This document shows positions 13,445-25,365 of a DNA stretch of 64,000 nucleotides, in pieces. This DNA comes from Micropterus salmoides (taxonomy: Eukaryota; Chordata; Actinopteri; Centrarchiformes; Centrarchidae), in NCBI RefSeq assembly GCF_014851395.1, contig NW_024041150.1:248001-312000 (forward strand). Reading direction: 5' to 3'. The position numbers and the translations under genes are program-made. The notes below the pieces were generated by a model. That model searched no databases and was not told where the DNA came from. It was given only the letters and a program-made list of their open reading frames with translations. Numbering within the stretch: the first letter of the stretch is position 1; each line of letters opens with the position of its first letter.

Positions 13445-14112
13445 ACAGAATAAGAAAAGCTTTTATTGCCAAGTAGTTTTACATGTACGAGAAATTTGTT
13501 TTGTAGATAAGGTGCTACACATAGACAATCAAAGACAAACATACAGTTGACATAATGCAAATATGGGATAGACTGACAAAAATATAAAATGTAGAAGAAT
13601 AACGATTAACACTTAACAACAAACAACAAATATGTGCAATACACCTCGTATGTTCAATGATGTGAAATTAAACAATATTTACATTTGCAAAGATCTACAG
13701 TATTTGAGAGGGAAGGGAGAAAGGTGGGGGGGTGTCAGTGGGGGCCTTTTTAATGAGGCTAGTTGCAGATGGGAAGAAGCTGTTTCTGTGGCAAGAGGTT
13801 TTGGTCCTGATGGGCCGCAGCCTCCTGCCAGACAGGAGAGTCTGAAACAGTTTGTGACCGGGATGGGAGGGGTCAGCTGCAATCTTTCCTGCACGCCTCT
13901 GCTGGGCATTATTGGTGAGGGAGATGATGTTCAGCCATCACTTGAGGGCTGGGCTCTTTCTGAAGTCCACGACCATCTCCACTGTCTTCAGAGTGCTGAG
14001 CTCCAGATTGTTCTGGCTGCTTGACAGACTGGTGACTGGAGGTGCAACTGAGAAGAGCAGAGGGGAAAGAACCCAGCCTTGAGGTGAACCGGTGCTGATG
14101 GAACATTGAATC
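13445..14112 (-). mobile_element. LINE 3' fragment (CR1/Rex-like), minus strand
   Basis: Reading the minus strand, one block gives NNLELSTLKTVEMVVDFRKS (about 13955-14015), which corresponds to the end of the RT region. A second gives LLSGRRLRPIRTKTSCHRNS and then SFFPSATSLIK (about 13750-13850), the conserved C-terminus of these LINEs. The central thumb region between them is missing, so there is an internal deletion as well as 5' truncation. The sequence 13450-13560 resembles the AT-rich 3' UTR. Stops and frame changes make it non-functional. It lies directly against the (TTGAA)n tail of the preceding repeat. Confidence 0.75.
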
Positions 14113-14119
14113 CTGAAGG

Positions 14120-14603
14120 GATTTTTGTGTTCAATTAACTTTTACATTTCAGAAGATTATTTGTCTAATTTTACTTGTGTTTGCACCTTGTATATGTCCA
14201 TTAGCGCACTGTGTTGACAGTATTGGATGAGGTACATCTGGCTTTGTGGTGGACTGTGTCCAATGACAATGACAGAGACAGAAAGAGAATGCTAATGAAT
14301 CAGAGATTTGGGGAATTGGATCATCCAGACATCAAGAGAATCCTTTTACAAAAGAATAACTGAAGGACCTGAGTTTGTGTGTGTGTGTGTTTATGAGTAT
14401 TTAAATACTATTGTATTTGATTCTGAATGATTGTGGGCATCTGTGTTTGTATTGTATGTTTTTTTGATTGTGTTTGAATAGCGCCATGAGGGAACAGTCT
14501 TTAAAAGAAACCTTAACAGACACACTTTTAGAAACTTCTGTGTATTTCTGTGTAAGGCATTGCCTTAACTCATTTACTTAGCTGCTGTTTGTGACAAGTG
14601 TCC

Positions 14604-14643
<40 letters not shown>

Positions 14644-15530
14644 GGGTCTGCCAACCTCATAGGGCAGTCACTTATCTTGGGTACTTGCATCATTACGTCT
14701 CCCCTCTCATCCCCCCCTTTCATTGGCCATCCTTTCCTCCTCTTATTGTCTCATCTCAACTCTTCTTTTTTTCCTCTCATTTTTTTCCTCATATTTCTTT
14801 CCCTGTCTCATCCCTCCTTACCCTGATTTAGTGATATTGGCTACATTAACACTGACAGAGTAACCCACAGTTTTGACTGTAATTCAGGGAAGGTTTTAGT
14901 CCTGTTAAGCGGTTTACATAAACTAGATGAGATCATGTAGACCTAACGGAATATCATCGTTGTGACAAATAAACCAGTTAACAGAGTATTCGTTTCTAGC
15001 TGAGCAATAGATTTCTTCTACTATATTGGATAAATTATAAGTTCTACTGGTAATTACCCCTAAAGTATTGTTCACCCTGACATCTATATAAATATATCCA
15101 GATGGCAGAATTGAGCAGATTAACATTCAATATTAAAGGAGCAGAGCTGTAGGACATGGAGTGCAGCCAGACTTAAGAGATAAAATTGAGGACCTGAGAC
15201 TTGACGTAGACTTGATTGCTTTAGGAGATGAGACATTACCTAAATGTTTTTGCTTTTTAAGTCTAAATGTTTGACCTGGAAAAATCCTGAAACAATATAA
15301 CAAATAAAATACAGAAAAACAGGGTTTGCACAGCCAAACAGCTTGAATATTTAACTAATAGGCCTATACACTGAATGGAGTTAGTCTCAGCTAATTAAAA
15401 AACATCACTATCAGCTTTGAAAATGTTTTTTTTTTTTTTTTTTTAAATGCTGTGTCGTGTTGATAGTTAGAATTCAGAGAAGAGTGATATTGTTTTTGCC
15501 TTGGATGATTTGAATATGGACTTACCCCAA
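14120..15530. other. Unique DNA with GT array and C/T-rich patch
   Basis: Contains the (GT)16 array, a CT-rich run at 14698-14820 and a poly-T at about 15427-15443. No gene or mobile-element signature was recognised. Confidence 0.5.
14609..14640 (+). repeat. (GT)16 microsatellite
   Basis: Uninterrupted GT dinucleotide array. A shorter GT run lies at about 14376-14391. Confidence 0.97.
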
Positions 15531-15534
15531 AAGA

Positions 15535-15720
15535 TTTAAAGGTACCCTGTGGAGTTTTTGATTTGTAGCACTATGGAGCAGTGTTTTTAGAAGTGGATCC
15601 CAGTATTTTTGTATCTCGTTTAAGTGCACTCAGACGCACTCATGTGTGTATGAACACATGTGATGTGATGCACAGTCACGCTAATGGTTTCAGGCTACTC
15701 AACTGAATGACGTCTTTTGG
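15535..15720. repeat. Probable interspersed repeat
   Basis: It begins AAAGGTACCCTGTGGAGTTT, followed by CACTATGGAGCAGTGTTTTT. The second word has a weaker counterpart near 51590 (CCAATGGAGCAATGTTTTTA). The opening word is common at the start of teleost interspersed repeats. Ends and class are unresolved. Confidence 0.35.
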
Positions 15721-15939
15721 TAATGTGCCAAAAAACAACAATGCTGCAAAAAGGGCAAGGAAGAAGAAAACTGCCAAGCAAACACACACATAAACAATGT
15801 AGATTTAAAAATTGGCTTTGCAAATGTTTTATGAGGAAAGAAATGCAATGAATTGTTTTGGATGCACACAAAGCATTTCGATGAGAAAAAGTACAGAAAT
15901 GTATCTTTAACAAGAGTATGTTGTGAGAATACCACAATG

Positions 15940-16265
15940 TCAACATGCTCAAAATCACACTTATGTTCAGCAGGCAATGTTTACAATGGTCACCATCTTA
16001 GTTTAGCATGCAATTACACACATAAGTATAAAGTAATAAACAAACGGAAAGTTTGACCTAATGATGGCGATTCATACTGTAAAAAGTCAATAACATTCAT
16101 TCTCTGGGGACCTTGAATATTTGTAGCAAATAGGTTTTTTAAACACTTCACTCAAAACCAAAAATATCTACCTAGTGGTGTTGCAACTTTCAGGTCACCA
16201 AAATCATGCCCGCTGAATGTCTGTACAAAATATCATGGTAATAACAATGTCCTCTTGACAGTTTT
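15940..16265. repeat. Teleost dispersed repeat with internal half-repeats
   Basis: Contains ACCTAATGATGGCG, TCATTCTCTGGGGACC, CTTCACTCAAAACCA and GAATGTCTGTACAAAATATC in the order I associate with an abundant non-coding fish repeat. The 'ggggaccttgaatatttgtag' and 'cgctgaatgtctgtac' pieces look like diverged halves of one unit. No ends or coding sequence are visible. The identification comes from recall of the motif string, not from a search. Confidence 0.5.
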
Positions 16266-16269
16266 TCTA

Positions 16270-18098
16270 TTCAAAGACATTTGTTTTCTTATCAAATGCA
16301 ACTTCATTTAAAACACAGAGCTGAATTATTGTGCAGATCGACTCTTAGATACGTCTAACTACAGAACAACCCTCTGATATTTTAAATACTGCAACTAAGA
16401 GTTAATTAATTCTTCAGCTAAATGATGTTACGCTGGACACTTTGTTACTGTTCTGACAACTGAAAACTCAATTAAACTATTTCGATAAAAAACTGAATAT
16501 GAGAAAACCTCACTGTGGGGGCAGTAATGAAGGGAAAACTTTGTTAGGTCAGTCTATTTTATTTATACAGAAGCAGGGCAAATTAGACTTTTGAAGTATT
16601 TATATTAAAACATCACAGCAGAGCATCCATTAAAAATGAAGGTCAGAGTAAAAGTAAAGAATAGGGGAACTTACCATCACTTTTAGTTGAAATGTGTTCT
16701 GCATTCCTTTGAACTTTACCGTTTAAATGATAATTAACATGTTAATGAGAAGTGTGTCTGTAAGATTAACTACCACACACACAGAGACTGTGTGTGTGTG
16801 AATGTATATTGTTTCAGTTAGGCTTAGGCAACCTCTGGAATTAGTTACAGGTTTGCAGATATGATGCTGGAAAATGAAAAATGCCTTAAACCATTGTGTG
16901 GGTGTGCGTGTTTGTGCGTGTTTGTGTATGTGAGAATTCAATTCCAGACTTTGAGACACGTCCCAGGGGAATAGCTTCAATTTGCATTACATTAGTCTCA
17001 ACATAACATAAGATTCACTCTACTTGTTTGTTTCATGATTTTTTATGAACTAACATATTCGTTACACTTAAAATCTTCATGAGTTTTTTGTCTAATTAAC
17101 ACATTACATTACATTAATAATACATTTAAAACACATACGATATTGGAGATCAGTTTCTCAGGAACTTTTATTGACGTTCTTGAACGTCAACATTGAATAT
17201 TACTCTTCAACTGTAATTTTTTTGTGTTGCTAACAGAATGATGCTTGTTTCTAGTGACTCTGCCCATATGAAACAGCTGTAGCTGACAGCAAAGCAGAGC
17301 ATCGAGCTTGTGGTTGACTTCAATCCATCTCTGTGAAAAATGACATCGCAGGTCTAAACTGAACACAAGTGTCTTGACATCTGCAGGCTGCTGGCCGACA
17401 GTCTTTGAGATGACAATTTTTTAGGGATCAACAAGAATGAGCATTTTTTTCCCTGGTATTTTAGTAGGATTTCTTACTAAAATGTGTAAGCATCCCATTG
17501 TGTGTGTGTGTTTCTGCATTTTCTGAAGTCTACATTGTACACTTGTACCGAGACCACCTGTCCTGTTGGGTTTCTGTTTCTGTAGTGAAACCTGAATGAT
17601 AACTTTTCAAACATGTCCGCTTACAATTCACCTGTGTGGTAACATTTATAAGAAATCTGCAAGCCAAAGATAAAATATGCAGGCAGTTTAATGAGATGCT
17701 TGATAAGACATGTAAGTCTCCATCTCCACTGAGGACAAACGACAGCCCTGACCTAACAAAACATCAATGACAAATCATCAAAAACTCTGGACTAAATTCT
17801 TGCTAGATTGGTTGCATGGACAGATCCTCTTACCATGCCCATGTATGTAATATTTACCTTAGATCAATGCCAAAAAAGATGGCCACACTTAGAATACATA
17901 TTTAATAAAACTAAATTTAGTATATCCCATTTTCTGATTAACTATACATAGTTCTGTGTTTTAATATTTTTGTAAGCATGGAATCCCAAGTGATTATTTG
18001 CTTGGCTGAGGTAACTGAGAATGTAAAACATGTTAAACTGTAATGTGAAAGGAACATCCAGGAATTCAACTTACCTCACTGTTAGAACTGGACATAGA

Positions 18099-18100
<2 letters not shown>
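16270..18100. other. No gene recognised
   Basis: AT-rich single-copy-looking DNA with short GT runs (16795-16803, 17502-17512) and an ACATT-type patch at 17101-17125. No coding or mobile-element signature. Confidence 0.5.

Positions 18101-18103
<3 letters not shown>

Positions 18104-18137
<34 letters not shown>
18104..18137 (+). repeat. (GT)17 microsatellite
   Basis: Pure GT run, first of three long GT arrays within 700 bases. A degenerate GT-rich stretch follows at 18238-18285. Confidence 0.97.
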
Positions 18138-18138
<1 letters not shown>

Positions 18139-18575
18139 TTGTTTGTTGATGAAAGGAGGCAAGAAATTAATTATATGTTTGTATGCACTTTTGTGTTAAT
18201 GTCTATGTGCCTGGTGTGTAGGCTTGATGGTGCATTTATGTGTGCGTGTGTGTTTGTTTATGTGTGTGCATGCATGTATGTCTGTTGCCACAGAAAACCA
18301 TTTGAATGGAGATGGTTCCTTCCGCCTTTTTAGAGACACAGAACAAAAGCTCTGACTACAAAATGAATGCAATTACAACCCCCCTTCTTACACTTCCTTC
18401 TTATTTGTATTATTTTCTATCTCTCTTTTTTCTTTCTGCAGTCTTATATTTAGATGTATGACTCTGCAGAGATTTATACTCATAAGAATACAAGCTAGAA
18501 AGAAATATGAGCTACTCTAAAGTTTTTTGTTCGAATACAAGGAAGACATTTCATTGGGGAACTTGCAATGAGTAC

Positions 18576-18577
<2 letters not shown>

Positions 18578-18612
<35 letters not shown>

Positions 18613-18623
18613 TGTGTGTGTGT
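18578..18623 (+). repeat. (GT)n microsatellite, one interruption
   Basis: GT run with a GA interruption near 18610. Confidence 0.97.
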
Positions 18624-18727
18624 AGAGCATGTTAGGAATATAGAGTGACATAAGAAAAAGGCAGATATAAAGGAGAAAAGAGCAGTTTCTCCCAGTATGA
18701 ACAGAGCTGCAGTTCCTTCTTCATTGC

Positions 18728-18728
<1 letters not shown>

Positions 18729-18776
<48 letters not shown>
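18729..18776 (+). repeat. (GT)24 microsatellite
   Basis: Longest pure GT array in the window. Confidence 0.97.
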
Positions 18777-18777
<1 letters not shown>

Positions 18778-19103
18778 TATTGCTGTGTATTACTGCTCAA
18801 AGTGGCTGAGGCAGAAGTGACTGTTGAAAACACCACACCTCTGCTTCTCTTTCTCTCCATAGAGGACTGTTGTGTTTTCTAATGCAGCTCGTAATCTAAC
18901 TGTAAATAGAAACACACTCAGACACCCACACACACACAGACCGATGATTCTCTCTTGTCGCTGTCAGCTAACATTGATTTGAATGGTTGTCTTGCAGAGA
19001 CTGACAGAGGCAGTTGGGAAATAGGGGAGTTCATTTTTTGTGTGCACAGTTCTGCATGTAACACTGTCACCATTTCTTTTTCACTCCATACATCATATTT
19101 CAG

Positions 19104-19234
19104 ACTCAGCTCTGGATCATATCTCAAGAGGTTCTGTGATTACACCTCTGTGGTGAGAGGCATCACTGAGGGCAGTGAGGAGGAGTGCAGCAGTCTGATG
19201 AACCATCTACAGCGTGAAAACAGGAAGACAAAAG
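19104..19234 (+). CDS. Candidate internal coding exon, gene unknown
   Basis: The segment is preceded by a pyrimidine-rich tract ending CATATTTCAG and closed by AAAG|GTGACT, so both splice signals are plausible. It is 131 nt and only one of the three forward frames is open. That frame reads SYLKRFCDYTSVVRGITEGS then EEECSSLMNHLQRENRKTKG, which has protein-like composition: acidic and basic residues in a likely amphipathic helix, two cysteines, little low complexity. The start leaves one base to complete a codon and the end is in phase 1. I do not recognise the protein. The same frame stays open upstream to 18955, so openness alone is weak evidence. A decayed mobile-element frame is the alternative. 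Confidence 0.4.
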
Positions 19235-19299
19235 GTGACTCATGTCTATGTCTGGTGCGAGCAGTTTGAAACGTGGAACATGGAACAAGATGCTAGACG

Positions 19300-20000
19300 A
19301 TTCCTCCTTAGGGGGTCAAGCTATCTGTTTTACCAGACACAAGGCTGCAAAGTACTGGCTCAGTGCAATGATCATTTATGATGGAAATATACTGAGAAAC
19401 AGGAGCACTTATATGTGTCCTGTAGAAATGTTGTGTTTTTCCTACACTTAGTTCTGGATCACCACTGTTGTGTTGATTAAATAGCTGCATTGAAGTACCA
19501 TTATGTTTTAAAAGTGTTCTATCCTAATGATAAAGTCAGCTGTTACAGTTGCCTCACTTGTTATTTAGAAAATATTATAGATATCTAACAATGGGGGATT
19601 CTTGATTTAGTGTACAGTTTAGGTTTAGTTGACTTTTTAGACCCTAGTATTGGTCAAGCTCTAAATTCCCTAGATCCTACACTTCCCAAAATGCTAATCA
19701 ATAGCATATTTCATGAGACCCTGGGAAAAGTATTTGTAAAACAGGCATTTTTGTCAAAAGTCTGAAGTCAAAAAAGCCTTAGCTAGGGATAAATACCTCC
19801 AGAGCCACAAAGTATTTATTACAACTGTAGTACTCCTAATGATGTGATCTTCATGAAGTGAGTGACCCCTTACTATTAGTGTCACAAGAGCATACTGAAT
19901 TTTTGTTGGGATTTGTTTTACTGTAAATTTGTATTTAGAACATTGTGAACCTTATTTGTTCTTTACTTTTTTTTTCTATACTAATTTTTTGCCTTCGTTT
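19300..20000. other. No gene recognised
   Basis: AT-rich DNA between the candidate exon and a SINE. No motif or repeat could be supported. Confidence 0.5.
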
Positions 20001-20002
20001 GA

Positions 20003-20108
20003 TAGACCAGCCGAAGACAGATTGAGGGATTGTGGGAGATGGAGAGAGGGGATGGCATGCACCAAAGGGCAGCTGGGTGGAATCAAACCCAGGTCGCTGC
20101 GGTAAGGA
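20003..20108 (-). mobile_element. tRNA-derived SINE fragment, minus strand
   Basis: On the minus strand the B-box-like GGGTTTGATTCC (20079-20090) is followed by CAGCTGCCCTTTGGTGCATG and a CT-rich stretch. This order matches the better preserved copy at 41305-41480. The A box and the 3' tail are poorly preserved or missing, and it cannot be a functional tRNA. Confidence 0.6.
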
Positions 20109-20339
20109 ATTTACCCTTTGTATATCTTAATATACACATTTGAAACTATCCACCCATGACATGAGCTTCGGTCATTTCAGCAAATGCCCATTCACAACAG
20201 ATGTTAAAGTGAGAAAGCCCTCTCACTTGGAAAGCAAAAAGGAAATGGTGTAATGTTGTTGGTTATCCACAAAGTTGGAAATGGACTGGATGGAATGGAC
20301 GGGTCAACAAAACATCAGACTTTCATACAGTTCCTGTTC

Positions 20340-20555
20340 ACTTCCTATTTCTTCCTGACAGTCAATGTTTGTTTTGACCACGATAGTGCCCCGATCTTAA
20401 CCAAGCTATTATTATTTTATCCAGTACAAACATTGTCCCCTAAACTTAATAAAGTAGTAATTTTGACCCAAACCACCATGTTTCCCTAATCCTGAACCAA
20501 TCCAAGCAGAAATGTATTGTTCTGCTGATAGGGGTGTCAGATCAGAAAATGCTTA
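20340..20555 (+). repeat. Dispersed repeat, copy 2 of 3
   Basis: Shares with 4825-4996 and 54930-55170 the 'ctgaaccaa..' text and the closing block TTGTTCTGCTGATAGGGG then TCAGATCAGAAAATGC. Non-coding. Confidence 0.5.
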
Positions 20556-20764
20556 CACAGTAGGACAAATACAAATTTTTTTTTTCTCATTTAATTTGGA
20601 GGGTTATATAATAAAAGAAACTGACTCGACTTCTTCCCTATCCCACAGTCGTGTGCTTTCTCGCCCCTCTCCTCTCTCCTCCTATCACTTTCTTCAGGTG
20701 TGGAGTCTTTGATCTGTGGCATTGAGTCACCTGCTGCCCTCCGGTAACTTGGCAACATCCGCTG

Positions 20765-20978
20765 CTACAATTATATTAGTTCTATTACTAATATCATTAA
20801 AATTACACTAATGATCAGTACCATTATTCATTTTCCGTACAAATCCTGCTTTTACTGTTTGTATTTTCTGTGTGGATATTGTGTTGCTCATGGTGGGAAT
20901 TGTTGGTTCTCTTTTGTTATAAATTTATAAACTTTTGTTATAAATTGGTGCTATATATAAAATTGAATTGAATAACAA
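20765..20978 (+). repeat. LINE-3'-end-like repeat, copy 2, internally deleted
   Basis: The head ('attagttctattactaatatc', then GTATTTTCTGTGTGGATATT) matches 13051-13158, and the end (GGTGCTATATATAAAATTGA with a short TTGAA tail) matches the 13.4 kb copy. The middle, including the CT-rich and 'ggttctgctc' blocks, is missing. Confidence 0.7.
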
Positions 20979-20984
20979 ATTATA

Positions 20985-21427
20985 TTTTTTGTCTTAAATT
21001 CTCTCATCTATTTTGAAATTTCCCCCTAAAGGTTATTGAAGTTGTATTTAATTTGATGCATTCTAATCTCATCTCATCCCAAAATTGCTCAGATCCATTT
21101 AAATTAATTCTGTCCCCGACTGTGAGCTGTCTGCTTCCTCTGTCCCTGATAACAAACTGACCTGGCTGTCTGCAAACTCTGAAACTCATCAAAGGGCATT
21201 TTTCAAGTCATTCATAGTTCTTTTTAATACCCAAGCCTCATTTCTCTTCATACAAACTTTATTTTCTTTCTCCACTGACACAGACGTAGTGATACATTTG
21301 GGTAACTCATTGGCATGCACCAGGCAGGTGGAGCTGATGAGGTTTATTAAAGGGATCTGGAGACTGATGCTGTCTCCCCTCATTAACCTCAATAGCACCT
21401 CAGACAGGTTATCTGGCACACATAAAG

Positions 21428-21458
<31 letters not shown>

Positions 21459-21545
21459 AGAAATGAATGAAGGGTATGAAAAGATGTGGCATAGAGGGGA
21501 GAAAAAAACAAACTAACAAAGCCAAATGTAAATTCAAGAAGCAAA
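20985..21545. other. No gene recognised; contains CA array
   Basis: Pyrimidine-rich in part. It contains the (CA)13 array at 21429-21454. No coding motif. Confidence 0.5.
21429..21454 (+). repeat. (CA)13 microsatellite
   Basis: Pure CA run. Confidence 0.96.
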
Positions 21546-21834
21546 TTAAAGCTGCAAGCAGCGTTGGGCGGGCCCTCGCACTTGTAAGCGCGTCCGCGCG
21601 TGAGCCGGCCGAGTTGCATATTCTGGAGTTCTGCCGGTGCGGCTGTGAATTTCCTACGCGTTTCCGACGCCGCATGAATGTGCTATATGTCACTTCCTGT
21701 GTCCCCTATGTGGAGCTACATAGCACTTGCCGCTATGAATATAAATCGGTATTGACGTGTAGATGTCTGCGGGGTGGGAGAGTTATCAAGCACGTAAAGT
21801 TTGTTTCAGATGTGAACATGTACACTGAACAATA

Positions 21835-23535
21835 ATGTACCCAAACAATAAAATAAATTCCTTTTATATTTCCCTGCCTTGTTGTTTATGTGTACATACA
21901 GAGGAAGAATGTGAGAACAGCACACATTTCATCGTTACTGTGTGTTAGAGCATGGGAGAACAGTGGATACTTTTAATACAGCCCACACCCCTAATACTGT
22001 GTAACTATAACAAGTAGAGAACAGAAGAAAAAGATGTTCTTTCTTTACAACTGTCTGCATAGCTTATTCATATTGTGTAATGAATGAAAATAAATAGGCC
22101 TACTAGGCTCCTCTCTACTTTGACATTTAAGATTAGCTTGTTTGATCCACCTTCATACACATGTGACATTACTGTACAACTTGAGAAAGGTGAGTTGTTT
22201 TCTGCTCCAGCCTGCCTAAAAGAAAAGCGTTTTGGGGATTAAATGGACTTTATTAGCTGCTGCAGTGCAGGATGAACTCAGAATAGACCCATTTCTCACC
22301 TTATTATTCTAAATCATGCAACGAAGAAGAAGAAATGCATAAGAAATCCTGGGACAAAATCTGTCCACAAATACTGTACAGCATGTAGTCTGATGATCAA
22401 GACTTGTGTTATAGCTGACTTGGGCAGTGAAATGTTTTTTTAATTCATGTGGTCATAGTTGTCCACAACTCAAATCAGAATATAAGAAGAAATGTTTTAT
22501 ACCACCTCAAGAAGGCTTCCTATCAGAAAGGTAGGAAGGTATTTCAAATGTACAACTGCAGTACTTAAATCTAAGTAAAGTAATTTCCCTGACATTTTTG
22601 TGTTACTTTACTTTTAATAGACCCATGTAAGAGGTTTTATACTTCCTGTGAGTATAATCCAATCAATCTTATTTTCATACTGTATATCCGTTGTGTAATT
22701 TGATAAATTGTGTTGTATGTCGTGCTCGCATCTCAGAGAAGACTCTGACTGCAACATGCGTCTTTGTAAAGAGAGAAACAGACAGAAAAAGTCTCTAACT
22801 CTGCCTGTCAGCTCGCTCTGCTCCGTTAAAACTGAATTTACCATACAGAATTGAATACGAGTGCACTCCAGATTTAGCTGCAGCCAGCTGACCGTGTGCT
22901 TCTCCCTATACTGCAGTTCTGTGTCCATGCATGCAGCAAACTGAAAGCACTGTCTGTCGGTGCTTCTACGTGAAAAGAGAAGGAAGACATTGCTGGTAGT
23001 ATTGTCTTCAGAGTTGTTAAACACCTCAGCGCACTGAAGGAAGCCATCTGACTGTGTGAGGGGCAAGATCGTTTATGTCTGCAGGCAGAGTAGGAGCTCT
23101 CCTGTCTGACTGGTCCACCAATAGCAGAGAAGATGACCCCTTGAGACACAGCCCCTCCTCATTTGCATAATGAGGCAGAAATGCATACAAAAATTTAAGA
23201 CAGGCAGAAATAAATACCATGGGTGAAAATAAATAAGGTAAATAAATACAAAGGAAGAATAAAACAGACAAAAATATTAAAACACACACATAAATAAATA
23301 CATTAAAAAAATTAGTAATAAATAAAGTTGAATAAACAAATAAGGTAATTATAACAAAGGTGAATAAGTAAAGGCACTAATTAAAATATATACATTTATG
23401 TCTCCTTGTATAATTTAATTACTACCTACATTTATTTATTTACTTAATTTTTTTGTGTATTTAATTGGATGCTTATTTATTTATTGAGCATTTATTTATT
23501 TCTGTATTTATTTCTGACTGTGTCAGGATCGGTCC
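21835..23535. other. Insert-like DNA inside the composite repeat
   Basis: This stretch does not match the 468-bp unit. Its right part (23160-23530) is dominated by AAATAAAT on one side and ATTTATTT on the other, so it can fold back, and ends CTGTGTCAGGATCGGTCCTC. The 22700-23150 part is more balanced in composition and carries a 150-codon minus frame (22614-23066) that I do not recognise. A MITE-like origin for the right part is likely, but I did not find a matching left end. Confidence 0.4.
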
Positions 23536-23961
23536 TCCATAGCGGGGTGGGAGAGTTATCAAGCACGAAAAGTTTGGTTCAGATGTGAGCATGTACACTG
23601 AAGTTACAACAACTTCCTGTGTCATGGCGAAGACTTGATCTCTGACGCCACGCCACGGACACACCCATTGACGAAAACTCGCAAATAGCACAACTTTTCA
23701 TATTCAATGCCTTTAGAAGGCACAGCACAAATTTGAAGTCGGTCGGACTAAATCCCTAGGAGGAGTTCGTTAAAGTACGAAGTGTGTAAATCATCCAAAA
23801 TTTGACGTAAAATTCAAAATGGCCGACTTCCTGTTGGTTTTAGGGCATCGCTCCAAGAGGCTTTTTTGTGCATCTGGACAAGATACACGTACCACAGAAA
23901 ATTCGTGCACGTAGGTAAAACGTGCGGCGGGGGCTGCTTCGTTAAAAGTCACTTCCTGTTG

Positions 23962-23976
23962 CCAGCAGGTGGCGCT
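23962..23976 (+). promoter_or_regulatory. CTCF-core-like site, array unit 1
   Basis: CCAGCAGGTGGCGCT agrees with the vertebrate CTCF core consensus (CCASYAGRKGGCRS). Binding is inferred from the word alone. Confidence 0.4.
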
Positions 23977-24429
23977 ATGACTGTCTGTGAATGTCAGCAT
24001 GTACATGTGTTCAGGGCGGGACTCTCATCCTACATGTACAGTTTGGTCCAGATGTGAGCATGTACACTGAAGTTACGACAACTTCCGTGTCATGGCGAAG
24101 AGCTGATCTTTGACGCCACGCCACGGACACGCCCATTGACGAAAACTTGCAAATAGCACAACTTTTCATCTTCAATGCCTTTAGAAGGCACAGCACAAAT
24201 TTGAGGTCGGTCGGACTAAATCCCTAGGAGGAGTTCGTTAAAGTACGAAGTGTGTAAATCATCCAAAATTTGACGTAAAATTCAAAATGGCCGACTTCCT
24301 CTTGATTTTAGGCTATGGCTCCAAGAGGCTTTTTTGTGCGTCTGGACAAGATACACGTACCACAGAAAATTCGTGCACGTAGGTGAAACGTGCGGCGGGG
24401 GCTGCTTCGTTAAAAGTCACTTCCTGTTG

Positions 24430-24444
24430 CCAGCAGGTGGCGCT
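24430..24444 (+). promoter_or_regulatory. CTCF-core-like site, array unit 2
   Basis: Identical 15-mer, exactly 468 bases from the previous site and in the same orientation. Confidence 0.4.
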
Positions 24445-24897
24445 ATGACTGTCTGTGAATGTGAGCATGTACATGTGTTCAGGGCGGGACTCTCATCCTA
24501 CATGTACAGTTTGGTCCAGATGTGAGCATGTACACTGAAGTTACGACAACTTCCGTGTCATGGCGAAGAGCTGATCTTTGACGCCACGCCACGGACACGC
24601 CCATTGACGAAAACTTGCAAATAGCACAACTTTTCATCTTCAATGCCTTTAGAAGGCACAGCACAAATTTGAGGTCGGTCGGACTAAATCCCTAGGAGGA
24701 GTTCGTTAAAGTACGAAGTGTGTAAATCATCCAAAATTTGACGTAAAATTCAAAATGGCCGACTTCCTCTTGATTTTAGGCTATGGCTCCAAGAGGCTTT
24801 TTTGTGCGTCTGGACAAGATACACGTACCACAGAAAATTCGTGCACGTAGGTGAAACGTGCGGCGGGGGCTGCTTCGTTAAAGGTCACTTTCTGTTG

Positions 24898-24912
24898 CCA
24901 GCAGGTGGCGCT
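24898..24912 (+). promoter_or_regulatory. CTCF-core-like site, array unit 3
   Basis: Identical 15-mer, same orientation and spacing. Confidence 0.4.
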
Positions 24913-25365
24913 ATGACTGTCTGTGAATGTGAGCATGTACATGTGTTCAGGGCGGGACTCTCATCCTACATGTACAGTTTGGTCCAGATGTGAGCATGTA
25001 CACTGAAGTTACGACAACTTCCGTGTCATGGCGAAGAGCTGATCTTTGACGCCACGCCACGGACACGCCCATTGACGAAAACTTGCAAATAGCACAACTT
25101 TTCATCTTCAATGCCTTTAGAAGGCACAGCACAAATTTGAGGTCGGTCGGACTAAATCCCTAGGAGGAGTTCGTTAAAGTACGAAGTGTGTAAATCATCC
25201 AAAATTTGACGTAAAATTCAAAATGGCCGACTTCCTCTTGATTTTAGGCTATGGCTCCAAGAGGCTTTTTTGTGCATCTGGACAAGATACACGTACCACA
25301 GAAAATTCGTGCACGTAGGTGAAACGTGCGGCGGGGGCTGCTTCGTTAAAGGTCACTTTCTGTTG

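Noticed and set aside
18106..18333. Val/Cys-rich frames at GT arrays (also 14598, 18697, 50529, 56546)
   Set aside because: They are translations of GT/CA dinucleotide repeats.
22614..23066. 150-codon minus frame
   Set aside because: No recognisable domain or splice support, and it lies in insert-like DNA flanked by AT-rich fold-back sequence.
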